From: DASXQK01 sp963757155 | Lineage (GTDB): Bacteria; Pseudomonadota; Alphaproteobacteria; Dongiales; Dongiaceae | DNA length: 64,000 nucleotides | Reading direction: 5' to 3' | Assembly (NCBI GenBank): GCA_963757155.1 | Contig: CAVWQS010000004.1 | Coordinates: forward strand, 54,073 to 118,072 | Shown: positions 43,729 to 53,008 of the stretch, in pieces | Numbering within the stretch: position 1 is the stretch's first letter | Layout: each line of letters opens with the position of its first letter | Made by a program: the position numbers and the translations under genes | Notes under the pieces: model-generated | Database searches by the model: none | What the model was told of the DNA's origin: nothing | What the model saw: the letters and a program-made list of their open reading frames with translations, nothing else

Positions 43729-46452
43729 ATGCTTGCATGCTTCGCTGGCGGTAACGGCAGTCTTCGCCCTGGCCTTCCGATATCCGCTTCACCCCTGGGT
43801 TTCCCGGTAAAAACTGGGTTAACAGCGGATCTCCTCCTCGAGCGGGAAGACGAGCTGGAGACCCTCGCTGCCCTGCTCGGGGAAGCCACGGCCGGGCAGG
43901 GCCGCATCGCGCTCATCAGCGGCGAGGCCGGCATCGGAAAGACATCCTTCGTCGATCACTTCCTCGCGACCCACGCTCAGGGCATTCGCATCCTCAAGGG
44001 AAATTGCGACGCACTCTTCACCCCGTCGCCCCTCGGTCCGCTCTACGACATCGCGCGGCAGATCGGCGGAAAGCTGCAGGCGGCGCTCGAGGGCGAGGTC
44101 TGCCGTGCCGCGGTCTTCTCCACCATGCTCGACCAGCTTCGCGATCCGGCGGAGCCCACGCTCCTCGTCTTCGAGGATATCCATTGGGCCGATGAAGCGA
44201 CCATCGATCTCATAAAATTTCTGACCCGTCGCATGGTCCAGACGAATGCCCTTCTCATCCTGACCTATCGCGACGACGAGCTCGGCACCCAGCATCCGCT
44301 GCGCATGCTCCTCGGCGATCTGGCGACCTGCCGGGCCACGACCCGCATCGAGCTGCCGCGCCTCACGATCGATGCCGTGCGGATCCTGATCGCGGACCGG
44401 CCCTTCGATCCCGCTGCGCTGCATGGGCAGACCTCCGGCAATCCCTTCTTCATCGCCGAGGTGCTGTCGCATGCGGGGCGGGGCATTCCGCGATCGGTGC
44501 GCGATGCGGTGCTGGCACGGGTGGCGAAATTGACGCCGGCCGGTCGCAAGGCCCTGGAGGCTGCCGCGGTGATCGGCGGTCGGATGGAAGACGGGCTGCT
44601 GGAAAGAATCCTCGGCGGCAATACCGACGGCCTGGCCGACTGCATGAAAGCGGGACTGCTCGAGGCGGCGGCAGGCAATGGAATCGGATTTCGCCACGCG
44701 CTGGTTCGCGAAGCGGTCTTGACCGAGCTCGACCCCGGACGCCATCGCGAGCTCAGCCGGTCGGCGCTGGCGGGGCTGAAGGCCTGCGGCAGAGGAAGCG
44801 GCGACCTGGCGCAGCTTGCGCATTTCGCCGAAGGGGCGGGCGATGGCGCCGCCGTCGTCGAATTCGGCGCCGCGGCGGCGCGGGCCGCGGCTTCCATCGG
44901 CGCCCACCGCTCGGCCGCCGCACAGTATCGCCGGGTCCTGGATTTTGCCGGCGATCGAAGCCCGGCGGAGCGGGCGCGGCTCTTCGAAACCTATGCCGAG
45001 GAATGCGCCATCATCGACGAGCTCGCCGAGGCAAGCCGGGCGCGCCGCGAGGCGACCCAGCTCTGGCGCCAGGCGGGCGACCGGCTGAAGGAAGGGGAGA
45101 ATCTCGCGGCCCTTGCCTGGCCTCTCGTCCGCAGCGGCCAGAATGGTGCCGCCGAGGAAGCGAGCCGAGGCGCCATCGAGGTGCTGGAATCCCTGCCGCC
45201 CTCACGCGAATTGGCGGCCGCCTATCGGATCCAGGCGCATCTCAGGATGCTGGATCGGGACAGGCCGCTGGCGTTGCGCTGGGGCAAGAAGGCGATCGAG
45301 CTGGCTACGCGCTTTCAGGACCACGCCACCATCGCCGCGGCGGAGATCGTCGTCGGCTCGGCGATGCTCGCGTCCGGCGACGACAAGGGGCGGGCGCGTC
45401 TCGACCGAAGCCTGGCCATCGCGCGCGAGACCGGCGCCGATGACCTCATCGGCCTCGCGCATCTGAATCTGGGCTCGTCCTATGGCGAGCAATACCGGTT
45501 CGGCGAAGCCGAGCATCATCTCGCCGAGGGGCTCGCCTATTCCGGCGATTGCGATCTGGATCATGCGGCCCATTACATGCGCGCCTGGCTGGCCTTGACC
45601 CGGCTGTATCAGGGACGGTGGCGCGAGGCCGGCGAGATCGCGGCCTCGCTTCTGGCACGGCCCCATGTCGCGGCCATCAGCCGGATCATGGCGCTCGTCG
45701 CCTTGGGCCGTCTGCATGCCCGGCGCGGCGATCCGGGTGCTGCGGCAGCGCTCGCTGAAGCCCTCGATCTCGCCTTGCAGACGGATACGCTGCAACGCCT
45801 GGCGCCGGCCCGCGCAGCCCGGGCGGAAGCCGCCTGTCTCGCCGGCGATCCCGAGCGTGCCTTGGCCGAGGCGACCGCCGCCTATGAGCTTGCCATCCGC
45901 CATCGTCACCGCTGGCATGCCGGCGAGCTCTGCTTCTGGCGCTGGCGGGCCGGCGAGGAGATCTCGGCACCCGGATGGGCTGCATCTCCCTTCCGCCTTC
46001 AGATCAAGGGCGATTGGTGGCGCGCGTCGAGCGCATGGGAGACCCTGGGCTGTCCCTATGAGCAGGCGCGCGCATTGGCCGATGGCGATTCGCCGGCGCA
46101 ATTGGCTGCTCTCGATATCTTCGACAGGCTGGGGGCCGCACCCGCGGCCGCGGCGCTGCGCCAGAGAATGCGCGGCGAGGGGATGCGCCGGATTCCGCGC
46201 GGCCCCCGAGCCACCACGCGGCAGAACCGATTCGGGCTGACCCGGCGCGAGATGGATATCCTGGGCTGCCTTGCCGAGGGGCTCAGCAACAGCCGGATCG
46301 GCACCCGGCTTCACGTCTCGCCCAAGACCGTGGATCACCATGTCTCCTCGGTGCTGGCGAAGCTCGGCGCGGCCACCCGCGGCGAGGCGGCCCGGATCGC
46401 CGGCGAGCAGGATCTCCTGGCAAAAAATGGGGAGGGTTCAAGCGCAAAATAG
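43729..46452 (+). CDS. Large LuxR-type ATPase regulator (LAL family)
   Basis: 907 residues. An AAA-type ATPase lies at the N-terminus (Walker A GEAGIGKTS, about 65-73; Walker B LLVFEDIHWADE). A long TPR-like helical middle follows (about 370-800), then a C-terminal LuxR helix-turn-helix (FGLTRREMDILGCLAEGLSNSRIGTRLHVSPKTVDHHVSSVLAKLGAATR). Such regulators sense an inducer through the ATPase/TPR part and activate transcription. The true start may be later than ATG 43729, since the first 35 residues lack family likeness. It is divergent from the SDR gene, a possible target. Confidence 0.88.
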   Translation: MLACFAGGNGSLRPGLPISASPLGFPVKTGLTADLLLEREDELETLAALLGEATAGQGRIALISGEAGIGKTSFVDHFLATHAQGIRILKGNCDALFTPSPLGPLYDIARQIGGKLQAALEGEVCRAAVFSTMLDQLRDPAEPTLLVFEDIHWADEATIDLIKFLTRRMVQTNALLILTYRDDELGTQHPLRMLLGDLATCRATTRIELPRLTIDAVRILIADRPFDPAALHGQTSGNPFFIAEVLSHAGRGIPRSVRDAVLARVAKLTPAGRKALEAAAVIGGRMEDGLLERILGGNTDGLADCMKAGLLEAAAGNGIGFRHALVREAVLTELDPGRHRELSRSALAGLKACGRGSGDLAQLAHFAEGAGDGAAVVEFGAAAARAAASIGAHRSAAAQYRRVLDFAGDRSPAERARLFETYAEECAIIDELAEASRARREATQLWRQAGDRLKEGENLAALAWPLVRSGQNGAAEEASRGAIEVLESLPPSRELAAAYRIQAHLRMLDRDRPLALRWGKKAIELATRFQDHATIAAAEIVVGSAMLASGDDKGRARLDRSLAIARETGADDLIGLAHLNLGSSYGEQYRFGEAEHHLAEGLAYSGDCDLDHAAHYMRAWLALTRLYQGRWREAGEIAASLLARPHVAAISRIMALVALGRLHARRGDPGAAAALAEALDLALQTDTLQRLAPARAARAEAACLAGDPERALAEATAAYELAIRHRHRWHAGELCFWRWRAGEEISAPGWAASPFRLQIKGDWWRASSAWETLGCPYEQARALADGDSPAQLAALDIFDRLGAAPAAAALRQRMRGEGMRRIPRGPRATTRQNRFGLTRREMDILGCLAEGLSNSRIGTRLHVSPKTVDHHVSSVLAKLGAATRGEAARIAGEQDLLAKNGEGSSAK

Positions 46453-46557
46453 GGAGGCTCTCCCGATGCCCGGGAGAGTTGCGGCGCATAGCTTGGCAGG
46501 GTCGGCACGGGTTTCCCCGGACCGGCAAGGTCCAATGTCCCAAGGAGACAAGACGCT

Positions 46558-46830
46558 ATGCCTCGCTACGTCATCGAACGCGATTTTCACCGTGGTCTCG
46601 GGCTCGCCCCCGATCTGCAGGGCCGCCAGACGGCCGACACCGTCATCGGCATCAATGCCCAGCAGGGCGTTACCTGGCTGCACTCCTATGTGACCCTGGA
46701 CCTGAAGCATTCCTTCTGCATCTACGACGCCCCTTCGCCCGAGGCCATCCGCGAGGTGGCGGAGCGCAATGGGTTGCCGGTGGGCCGCATCACCGAGGTG
46801 CGCGTGCTCGATCCGCATTTTCACATGTAG
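46558..46830 (+). CDS. DUF4242 small protein
   Basis: 90 residues: PRYVIERDF at the start, GVTWLHSYVTLDLKHSFCIYDAPSPEAIREVAERNGLP, ending with an HFHM motif. It is a compact ferredoxin-like (dimeric alpha-beta barrel) fold family; some members bind nickel. AAGGAG lies 10 bases before the ATG. It follows the LuxR gene on the same strand and may be regulated by it. Confidence 0.85.
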   Translation: MPRYVIERDFHRGLGLAPDLQGRQTADTVIGINAQQGVTWLHSYVTLDLKHSFCIYDAPSPEAIREVAERNGLPVGRITEVRVLDPHFHM

Positions 46831-46935
46831 ATCGAGCGGCCGCCGGACCATCTGCCAAAGCGGAGCGTCCGGCGGCGCCGTTCTTCCATAACAAGATCCA
46901 CCGGCGCCGGCCCATTTGCGGCGCGAGGAGAGCTC

Positions 46936-47145
46936 GTGACCAATTTCCTGGAGTTGCTTCTGTCGGCCGGCGGCCGTGGTTCGATCGCGGCCGCGGCGAT
47001 CATCGACCGATTGATCCGGTTGCCATCCGCCCTGTTCAAGCCTCGGGGGCGCATCCCGCCGCCGCCGGAGTCCGTTCTCGGCAATAATTACTTCCGCCGC
47101 GACATCGGCCTGCCGCCCATCGATTCACGGGGCTGGCGGCTCTGA
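46936..47145 (+). CDS. Small hypothetical protein
   Basis: 69 residues from a GTG with GAGGAGAG upstream: MTNFLELLLSAGGRGSIAAA start, Pro-rich middle (GRIPPPPES), and a C-terminal YFRRDIGLPPIDSRGW. The C-terminal RDIGLPP resembles the ends of small DUF1127-type proteins, but the rest does not. Real coding is plausible from the ribosome site and codon pattern. Function unknown. Confidence 0.5.
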   Translation: MTNFLELLLSAGGRGSIAAAAIIDRLIRLPSALFKPRGRIPPPPESVLGNNYFRRDIGLPPIDSRGWRL

Positions 47146-47164
47146 CGAGAGGAAAGACCCTGAT

Positions 47165-48208
47165 CTAGAACGCCGCGTCGGCGTCGCGGCGACGGCGGCC
47201 GGCACGGCGGTTGGCGGCCTGGCCTTCGCTCCCCGGGGGGCCGCCGGCCTCGGTGCCGGCGGTAAGCTTGCCCAGGCGTTCGGCGATCTCGCTCATGGTC
47301 GGCCGCCCGCCGGGAACATGGGCTTCCAGCGCGGCGCGCATGGCGGCGATATGGACGGGCGTCGTGCCGCAGCAGCCGCCGATGATGCGCGCCCCGGCAT
47401 CGCGCGCCAGGCGGGCGTAATCGGCCATCAACTCCGGCGTGCCGTCGTAGCGGATCTGGCCTTCGACGAAATAGGGCACGCCGCAATTGCCCTTGGCAAT
47501 AATCACATCGCCGGATTCCGCCGCGGGACTCATATTGACGATGGCCGCCACCAGCTCGGCGGCGCCGACGCCGCAATTGGCGCCATAGGCCAGTGGCCGG
47601 GGCGAGAGCCCATGGGCGAGGCCGGCGAGCTCGGCCGGGCCGAGGCCCATCATGGTGCGCCCGTTGGTATCGAAGCTCATGGTCGTCACAAACGGGAGGC
47701 CCGTCGTGGCGGCGCCAGCGGCAGCGGCCTCTATCTCTTCCTTGGCCGACATGGTCTCGATCCAGAGCAGATCGACCCCGCCCTCGGCCAAAGCCGCGGC
47801 CTGCTCGGCGAAGGCGGCAATGGCAGCCTCGGGGGTGAGGGCGCCCAGCGGCTCGAACAGCTCGCCCGTCGGACCCAGGGAGCCGGCGACCACCACGGGG
47901 CGGCCGGCCGCATCGGCAATTCGCCGGGCGATCCGCGCCGCTTCGCGGTTGTACTCGCGGACCTGGTCCTGCTTCTGGTGCAGCTTCAGGCGATAGGAGC
48001 TGCCGCCGAAGCTGTTGGTGAGGATGATGTCCGATCCCGCTTCGACCATGCCGCGATGAAGCGCCTCGATGCGCTCGGGATGCTCGAAGTTCCAGAGCTC
48101 GGGCGCATCGCCGCTCATGAGGCCCATGGCGAAGAGGTTGGTGCCGGTGGCGCCGTCCGCGAGGAGGAAGGGGCGCTCGGCCAGAAGCTGCTGCAATCGT
48201 TCCGACAT
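47165..48208 (-). CDS. bmt: Betaine-homocysteine S-methyltransferase
   Basis: 347 residues. Zinc-dependent homocysteine methyltransferase. LADGATGTNLFAMGL and LTNSFGGSSYRL mark the barrel start. Zinc cysteines are in YGANCGVG and the CC pair of IIGGCCGTTP. The C-terminal 50 residues are an Arg/Gly-rich tail (AANRRAGRRRRDADAAF). It moves a methyl from glycine betaine (or a similar donor) to homocysteine, giving methionine and dimethylglycine. It lies at the end of a cluster with etfB, etfA and dgcB, which supports betaine as donor. Confidence 0.85.
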   Translation of the reverse strand: MSERLQQLLAERPFLLADGATGTNLFAMGLMSGDAPELWNFEHPERIEALHRGMVEAGSDIILTNSFGGSSYRLKLHQKQDQVREYNREAARIARRIADAAGRPVVVAGSLGPTGELFEPLGALTPEAAIAAFAEQAAALAEGGVDLLWIETMSAKEEIEAAAAGAATTGLPFVTTMSFDTNGRTMMGLGPAELAGLAHGLSPRPLAYGANCGVGAAELVAAIVNMSPAAESGDVIIAKGNCGVPYFVEGQIRYDGTPELMADYARLARDAGARIIGGCCGTTPVHIAAMRAALEAHVPGGRPTMSEIAERLGKLTAGTEAGGPPGSEGQAANRRAGRRRRDADAAF

Positions 48209-48218
48209 GGGGCGGACC

Positions 48219-49016
48219 CTAGCCGCTTGCGTCCGGAGCGACAAGGGTCGCGGGGGAAAGAATTCCTTCCTTGACCAGATAGTCGAAAATGGCGCGCGCG
48301 GCCTCCTCGGCCGGGGGATTCAGCAGAAGCTGGCCGCGCCCGGCCTGCATTTCGGTGGCGGCCCGCAGGCGCTCGGCGGCGCTGCCGCCGGTTGCCACCT
48401 TGAGACGCTTGGGTTTCGGCCGGGCGGGCACTTCCCGGACACTGGACTTGGGCTCTGCCAGGGCCGGTACATCGAGGACCACAAGCTTGCCGGCCCGCGC
48501 CCGGGCGAAGGCGCTTTGGCGGCCGGCCGGGGCAGCCCGATCGATGGTGAGCAGGGCGGGTAGCCCGGCGGACAATCGCCGGCGCCGGCCCCGCGGCAGC
48601 GCCTGCAAGGCGGTGATGCTTTCGCCGGAGAGCGCGGCCTCGGCAATGGCGGGCAGCAAGGCAGCCTTCATCTCGCGGGCCAGGAGATAGGGCAGCATGC
48701 CGCTGCCCTCGCCGATCTCGGCATTGCTTCCCGCGAGGATCAGGCCCGGCTTCAGGGCTTGCAGATGGCTCGCGATGGCCGGCAGGACGTCCGCGTCCCG
48801 CGGCTGTTTCAGCACGGTCAGGGTCGCAAGACCCATGCCGAGATAATCCGCCAGCGCCGGCTCCTCGGGATCGCCGGCATGGATGGCATGGAGTCGGACC
48901 GAGTTGCCCAGGCGCAGCGCCAGCTCCAGGGCGCGGGCATCGAGATCGGCGCGCCGGCTCCGCCCCGAGGCGGGATGACGCCCGATGGAGAGCAGGATGG
49001 CGACATCAAGAGGCAT
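48219..49016 (-). CDS. etfB: Electron transfer flavoprotein beta subunit
   Basis: 265 residues. Beta-ETF fold: LDVAILLSIGRHPASG, LDARALELALRLG, MGLATLTVLKQPRDADVLPAIASHLQALKPGLILAGSNAEIGEGSGMLPYLLARE, GRRRRLSAGLPALLTID. It belongs to the variant used by dimethylglycine and sarcosine demethylation modules. It accepts electrons with EtfA and passes them to the membrane Fe-S partner. Start ATG 49016 overlaps the etfA end by 11 bases; bmt follows 10 bases after. Confidence 0.85.
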   Translation of the reverse strand: MPLDVAILLSIGRHPASGRSRRADLDARALELALRLGNSVRLHAIHAGDPEEPALADYLGMGLATLTVLKQPRDADVLPAIASHLQALKPGLILAGSNAEIGEGSGMLPYLLAREMKAALLPAIAEAALSGESITALQALPRGRRRRLSAGLPALLTIDRAAPAGRQSAFARARAGKLVVLDVPALAEPKSSVREVPARPKPKRLKVATGGSAAERLRAATEMQAGRGQLLLNPPAEEAARAIFDYLVKEGILSPATLVAPDASG

Positions 49017-50194
49017 CGCGACCTCTGAGCTTCTCGCGGGCGAGGCGCGACAGCGCCGGCATGACCTCTTGGGCATCGGCGATGATGGCGAGATCGGCGC
49101 GCTTCACCATATCGGCATGGAGGTCGGTATTGATCGCCAGCACCCGCTCGCAGCGCGCGATGCCCTGAAGATGCTGGGTAGCGCCGGCGATGCCGAAGGC
49201 GAGATAGCAGCGCGGCTCCACCAGGCTGCCCGAGGCGCCGACTTGCCGGCCGCGCGGCAGCAGCCCGGCATCGCAGACGACGCGGCTGCCCCCCTCGGCC
49301 GCCCCCAATGCTGAGGCGACCTCATGGAAGGCGGGCCAGTCGCTTACGCCATTGCCGGCGCTGACGATGAAATCCGCTTCGGTCAACGGCACGGCATTGG
49401 GATCGGTGGCGGCCAGCCCGCCATCGGCGAGGCGGCTCTCCTCGACGATGGCTTCGATGGCTGGCAGAGCCTTGCGCCTCCCAGAGCGCGCCGGAGACCG
49501 GATCTGCCGCCTCCGCCGCCAGCAGGATGATGCGTGGGGGCCGGCGCAGGAAATCGCTGGCGCCGCCATTGCCGCGGCTGCCGGCCTCCTCGGGCGAGAG
49601 CCGCAGCACCCGCACCGCCGGCGCCTCGCCCAAACTGGCCGCAACGCGCCGCCCGATATCGCCGCCGCCGGTCGGACGCTCGGGAAAGAGGACATGGCGC
49701 GGTTTCAGGGCCGCGATGGCCGCAAGCACGGCGGCTGTCCTCGCCTCCGGCGCATAACCGGTAGGCATCACCACCGGCAGCAGATGGTCGGCGCCGGCGG
49801 CGGCGAAATCCGCTGTGATCCCACCTGGCGTCAGGACCACCAGATTGCCTTTGCCCGCATCGGCAAGCAGCCGGCCGGCGCCGAGCAGATCGCGGTCATG
49901 GGAATCGAGCTTGCCGTCTTCCAGATCGGGAATAGCGAGGATCAGGCAGGCGGGATTCTCGAGCGGCGCGCGGCGCGGCATTGCAGCAACCGCGGGCGGC
50001 GGCGGCTGTGCGGCGCGGGCAGGTCCGCGCCCGGCGCGCGGATCGCGGCGGACGCGCCCGCTCGGTCCCGTTTCCGCCGCGGCGGCGGCCTGTGGTGCTG
50101 ATGTGCCGAGGCGTTCGGCCCGGGGATCGCGGCGCAGGCGCCCGTTCGGCGCCGGCTCGGCCAGGCGGCGGCGCTCGATGCGCAGCCGGCTCAC
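49006..50194 (-). pseudogene. etfA: Electron transfer flavoprotein alpha subunit, one frameshift
   Basis: FAD-carrying ETF subunit. From GTG 50194 (overlapping the dgcB stop): an Arg/Pro/Ala-rich extension with a duplicated RRDPRA motif, then LILAIPDLEDGKLDSHDRDLLGAGRLLADAG and PRHVLFPERPTGGGDIGRRVAA. At about 49477 one extra base shifts the frame, and the FAD domain continues: VPLTEADFIVSAGNGVSDW, VCDAGLLPRGRQVGASGSLVEPRCYLAFGIAGATQHLQG, NTDLHADMVKRADLAI. Corrected length about 395 residues. Probably a functional gene with a base error, since neighbours are intact. Confidence 0.85.
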
Positions 50195-52062
50195 AGCGCG
50201 GCCTCCAACAGCTCGGCGATATCGGCGACCGCGGGCCGCGGCCCGACCACGCCCTCCAGCATGACCGCGCAATTGGGGCAGGCGACGGCCAGCACGGGGG
50301 CACCGGTCTCCCGGGCGTGATCCATGCGGATATCGGGGATGCGGCGCTTGCCCGCGATGTCGGTGAGCGGCGCGCCGCCGCCGCCGCCGCAGCAGGAGGA
50401 GCGCAGGCCCGAACGCTCCATCTCCCGGCGCTCGATGCCGAGACTGTCGAGGATCGCCCGCGGCGAGGCGATCTCGCCGTTGTAGCGGCCGAGGTAGCAG
50501 GGATCGTGATAGGTGACGGTTTGCCCCTGCGACCGGCGGGGGACGAGGCGGCCTTCCGCGATGAGTGCGGCGAGGAAGGTCGTGTGATGCATCACCTCAT
50601 AGCGCCCGCCCAAGGCCGGGTACTCGTTCTTCAGGCAATGCAGGACATGGGGATCGGCGGTGAGGATCCGCCGGAAGCGATGCTTGGCAAGCAGCGCGAT
50701 ATTGCGCCGGGCAAGATCCTGGAACAGAGCCTCGTCGCCGAGGCGCCGCGCGATATCGCCGCAATCCATTTCCTCGGCGCCGATCACGGCAAAATCCACC
50801 TTCGCCTGGCGCAGCAGGCGGACCAGGCTGCGCAAGGTCCGCTGACCCCGAAGCTCGAAGGCGGCGTCGCCCAGCCAGAGCAGCACGTCGGCGCCCCCCA
50901 CTTCCGCTAGCCGCGGCAAGGCCAGATCCGTCGCCCAGTCGAGCCGGCTGGCCAGCGCCCTGCCGCCGGGATTGTCGGCCGCCTTCAGCTCGGCCAGCGC
51001 CTCGGCCCCCTTGCCGGGGGTGGCGCCGAGCTCGAGGGTCTGATGCCGGCGCATCGAGATGATGGCGTCGACATGTTCGATCATCATGGGACACTCGTAA
51101 ACGCAGGCGCGGCAGCTGGTGCAGGCCCAGAGGGTCTCGGGCTCGATCACGCCGCGCCCATCGCTGGTCCGCAGGATCGGGACGCCAAGGCTCTCGCCGA
51201 TCCGGGGCGGATGGGGCGAGCCCTGGTAGCGCTCCGCCGGCGGGCGCGGCAAGGCTGCGACCAGATCCTGGATCAGCGCCTTGGGATTGAGCGGCTGGCC
51301 CGCCGCATTGGCCGGGCAGACGGATTCGCAGCGGCCGCATTGGATGCAGGCATCGAAGCCGACCAGGCGGTTCCAGGCGAAGTCCCCGATCGCCCCGGCG
51401 CCGAGCCGTGGTGCCGCGAGATCCAGCGGCGCCAGATCGGCGACGGGACGCTCGGCACCGAAACGGGCGGGGCGGGGATGGACGATCAGATGCAAGGCCC
51501 CGGCGACCACATGCTTCAGCGGACCGCCGGCGATCTGCGCGGCCAGAGCCAGAAGGAGCAGGGAGGTCAGGATCTGGCCCGGCGGCACGGCGCCGGGCGC
51601 TTCGGGCAGGAGGCCCATCTCGGCGAAGGCGATGGGGGCGGCGACCAGCGGAAAGATCAGCAGCAGGAAGGGCAGCATCTGGAAACGCCCGCCGGAGAGG
51701 CGCCGTGGCTTCTGCGGATAGCGCCGGCGCGCGACCAGCAGCGATCCTGCAATGAGACAGGCGAGGCCCGCCAGCAGAAGCAGCCCCGGCAGGATCCCGC
51801 GCCAGCCGCCCCAGGCCATCAGAAGGAGCAGCGCCAGGCTCGCCAGCAGCCCGCCCGCGGTCAGCGCATGCATGCCGCCCGCGAGGCTCTCGCGCGCGAC
51901 CACCTCATGGACATCATGCAGATAGGCGCGGGGCAGGCGCGCAAGCCCCGCCAGCCAATCGACCTTCGCGGGACGGCCGGCGGACCAGCGCCGGACATAG
52001 AGCAGGAGCGTGCCGGCAAGGATGAGGGCGGCCAGCATCAGGCCGAGGGCAAGGATTTGCAT
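50191..52062 (-). CDS. dgcB: Fe-S membrane oxidoreductase DgcB-like
   Basis: 623 residues. An N-terminal membrane part comes first (helices about 1-22, 66-86, 90-112, 128-148, 163-182; DUF3483 type). Two 4Fe-4S clusters follow (ACIQCGRCESVCP and ACTSCRACVYECP), then two CCG-type domains (HDPCYLGRYNG...SCCGGGGGAP and ACPNCAVML). It matches DgcB-type proteins that carry electrons from dimethylglycine demethylase via ETF to the quinone pool. The catalytic DgcA subunit is not in the window. First gene of the operon with etfA, etfB and bmt. Confidence 0.87.
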   Translation of the reverse strand: MQILALGLMLAALILAGTLLLYVRRWSAGRPAKVDWLAGLARLPRAYLHDVHEVVARESLAGGMHALTAGGLLASLALLLLMAWGGWRGILPGLLLLAGLACLIAGSLLVARRRYPQKPRRLSGGRFQMLPFLLLIFPLVAAPIAFAEMGLLPEAPGAVPPGQILTSLLLLALAAQIAGGPLKHVVAGALHLIVHPRPARFGAERPVADLAPLDLAAPRLGAGAIGDFAWNRLVGFDACIQCGRCESVCPANAAGQPLNPKALIQDLVAALPRPPAERYQGSPHPPRIGESLGVPILRTSDGRGVIEPETLWACTSCRACVYECPMMIEHVDAIISMRRHQTLELGATPGKGAEALAELKAADNPGGRALASRLDWATDLALPRLAEVGGADVLLWLGDAAFELRGQRTLRSLVRLLRQAKVDFAVIGAEEMDCGDIARRLGDEALFQDLARRNIALLAKHRFRRILTADPHVLHCLKNEYPALGGRYEVMHHTTFLAALIAEGRLVPRRSQGQTVTYHDPCYLGRYNGEIASPRAILDSLGIERREMERSGLRSSCCGGGGGAPLTDIAGKRRIPDIRMDHARETGAPVLAVACPNCAVMLEGVVGPRPAVADIAELLEAAL

Positions 52063-52119
52063 GGGGCGCCATGATCCCCGCCCACGGCGTCCGGGGCAAG
52101 GCGCCCGACCCTCCGGTAT

Positions 52120-52290
52120 CTGCTTCTGCAGGGAATTTGCAGTTATTTTCCGCTGGACCTATCGACGTCGAGACGGCGCGGCCGGGAAGTAGGTTTCCCC
52201 GAGGGTGCTGCCTGTTTTTACAGGGAATTTACAGGCCGCCGCTCTGCCGATCATAGATTTACGCTATACGTAAAACACGTAAATGTCAAT
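52120..52290 (-). repeat. Structured intergenic element, copy B
   Basis: On the minus strand: ATTGACATTT...CGTATAGCG (52290-52257), then 62 bases later a hairpin motif CCTGT-TTTT-ACAGG region (52235-52211), then a second related motif (52142-52120, CCTGC-AGAA-GCAG). Upstream block matches copy A at 24 of 34 positions. A perfect 17-base palindrome, TTTACG-CTATA-CGTAAA, lies at 52258-52274 with a third half-site at 52278-52283, overlapping the promoter-like TTGACA. It lies directly before dgcB and could be its promoter, operator and leader. Confidence 0.6.
52258..52283. promoter_or_regulatory. Operator-like palindrome upstream of dgcB
   Basis: TTTACG, 5-base spacer, CGTAAA (52258-52274), plus an extra CGTAAA (52278-52283). 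Placed next to TTGACA (minus strand, 52289-52284), where a repressor or activator could act on the dgcB operon. Confidence 0.4.
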
Positions 52291-52311
52291 CGACATTCCT
52301 CAGGTGAAGGC

Positions 52312-52788
52312 CTAGCCGTCGCAGTCCCTGCACAACGGGTTCGTGGTCTTGGGCCGCAGGGGCGGGCGGTTGCCGCCGACGGCCACGCTCCCGCCGTTGA
52401 CCGGCTTGCCGCCGAAGATCGGCTTGCCGCTGAAGATCGGCGGCTTGCCGGGCTGACCCCCGCCTGCATTGGGCGGCGGCCATCCATGGCCGTCACCGGG
52501 CGGCGGCTTATGGCCGTTGCCGGGATAGCCGCCGGGCGGCGGACGGTGCCAGTTCCCCGGGCGATGCCAGTTCGGATAGTTCGGGTAGTAGGGATAGTAA
52601 TAGGCGGGATAGCCGCCGTAGTTATTGGAGCCGAAGCCCAGGCCGATCGACGGCCCGGCGGAATAGCCGTAGCCCGGATAGGCATCGGCTTGCTGATAGC
52701 CATACCCGCCGCCGCCCCCACCATAGGCACAGCCGGCAAGGCCGGCGGCCAGAAACAGAGCCAGCGCAGACCGAAGCGCGCGCATCAT
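52312..52788 (-). CDS. Gly/Pro/Tyr-rich lipoprotein
   Basis: 158 residues. Signal peptide with lipobox LAGC (Cys about 20), then low-complexity sequence: GGGGGGYGYQQ, GGYPAYYYPYYPNYP, NWHRPGNWHRPPPGG, PGKPPIFSGKPIFGGKP, ending in a CRDC pair. Likely a surface or cell-wall anchored structural lipoprotein. No domain recognised. Confidence 0.75.
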   Translation of the reverse strand: MMRALRSALALFLAAGLAGCAYGGGGGGYGYQQADAYPGYGYSAGPSIGLGFGSNNYGGYPAYYYPYYPNYPNWHRPGNWHRPPPGGYPGNGHKPPPGDGHGWPPPNAGGGQPGKPPIFSGKPIFGGKPVNGGSVAVGGNRPPLRPKTTNPLCRDCDG

Positions 52789-53008
52789 GCGAACTCCCGA
52801 TAGGTCGCGTCAGAAGCTGACGGAGAGGCTATGGCCTCTTGATGCTAAACACGCGACGGCCCTGCGACTCCTGCGTGCATTGAGAGGGCGGTTGTGAATA
52901 CCCCAGGATTGCCACAATTTGGTTCCCTCGCCTCGGCGGAGAGTGACGAGAGCGCCGATCGGCGGTAAGCCTGAAGGGCCTGGAGCGTCGGCGGAGAGGG
53001 GGCCGGGT

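Noticed and set aside
52258..52274. TTTACG palindrome as an FNR or Fur box
   Set aside because: It lacks the TTGAT....ATCAA core of FNR and the Fur hexamer pattern; the regulator is unknown.
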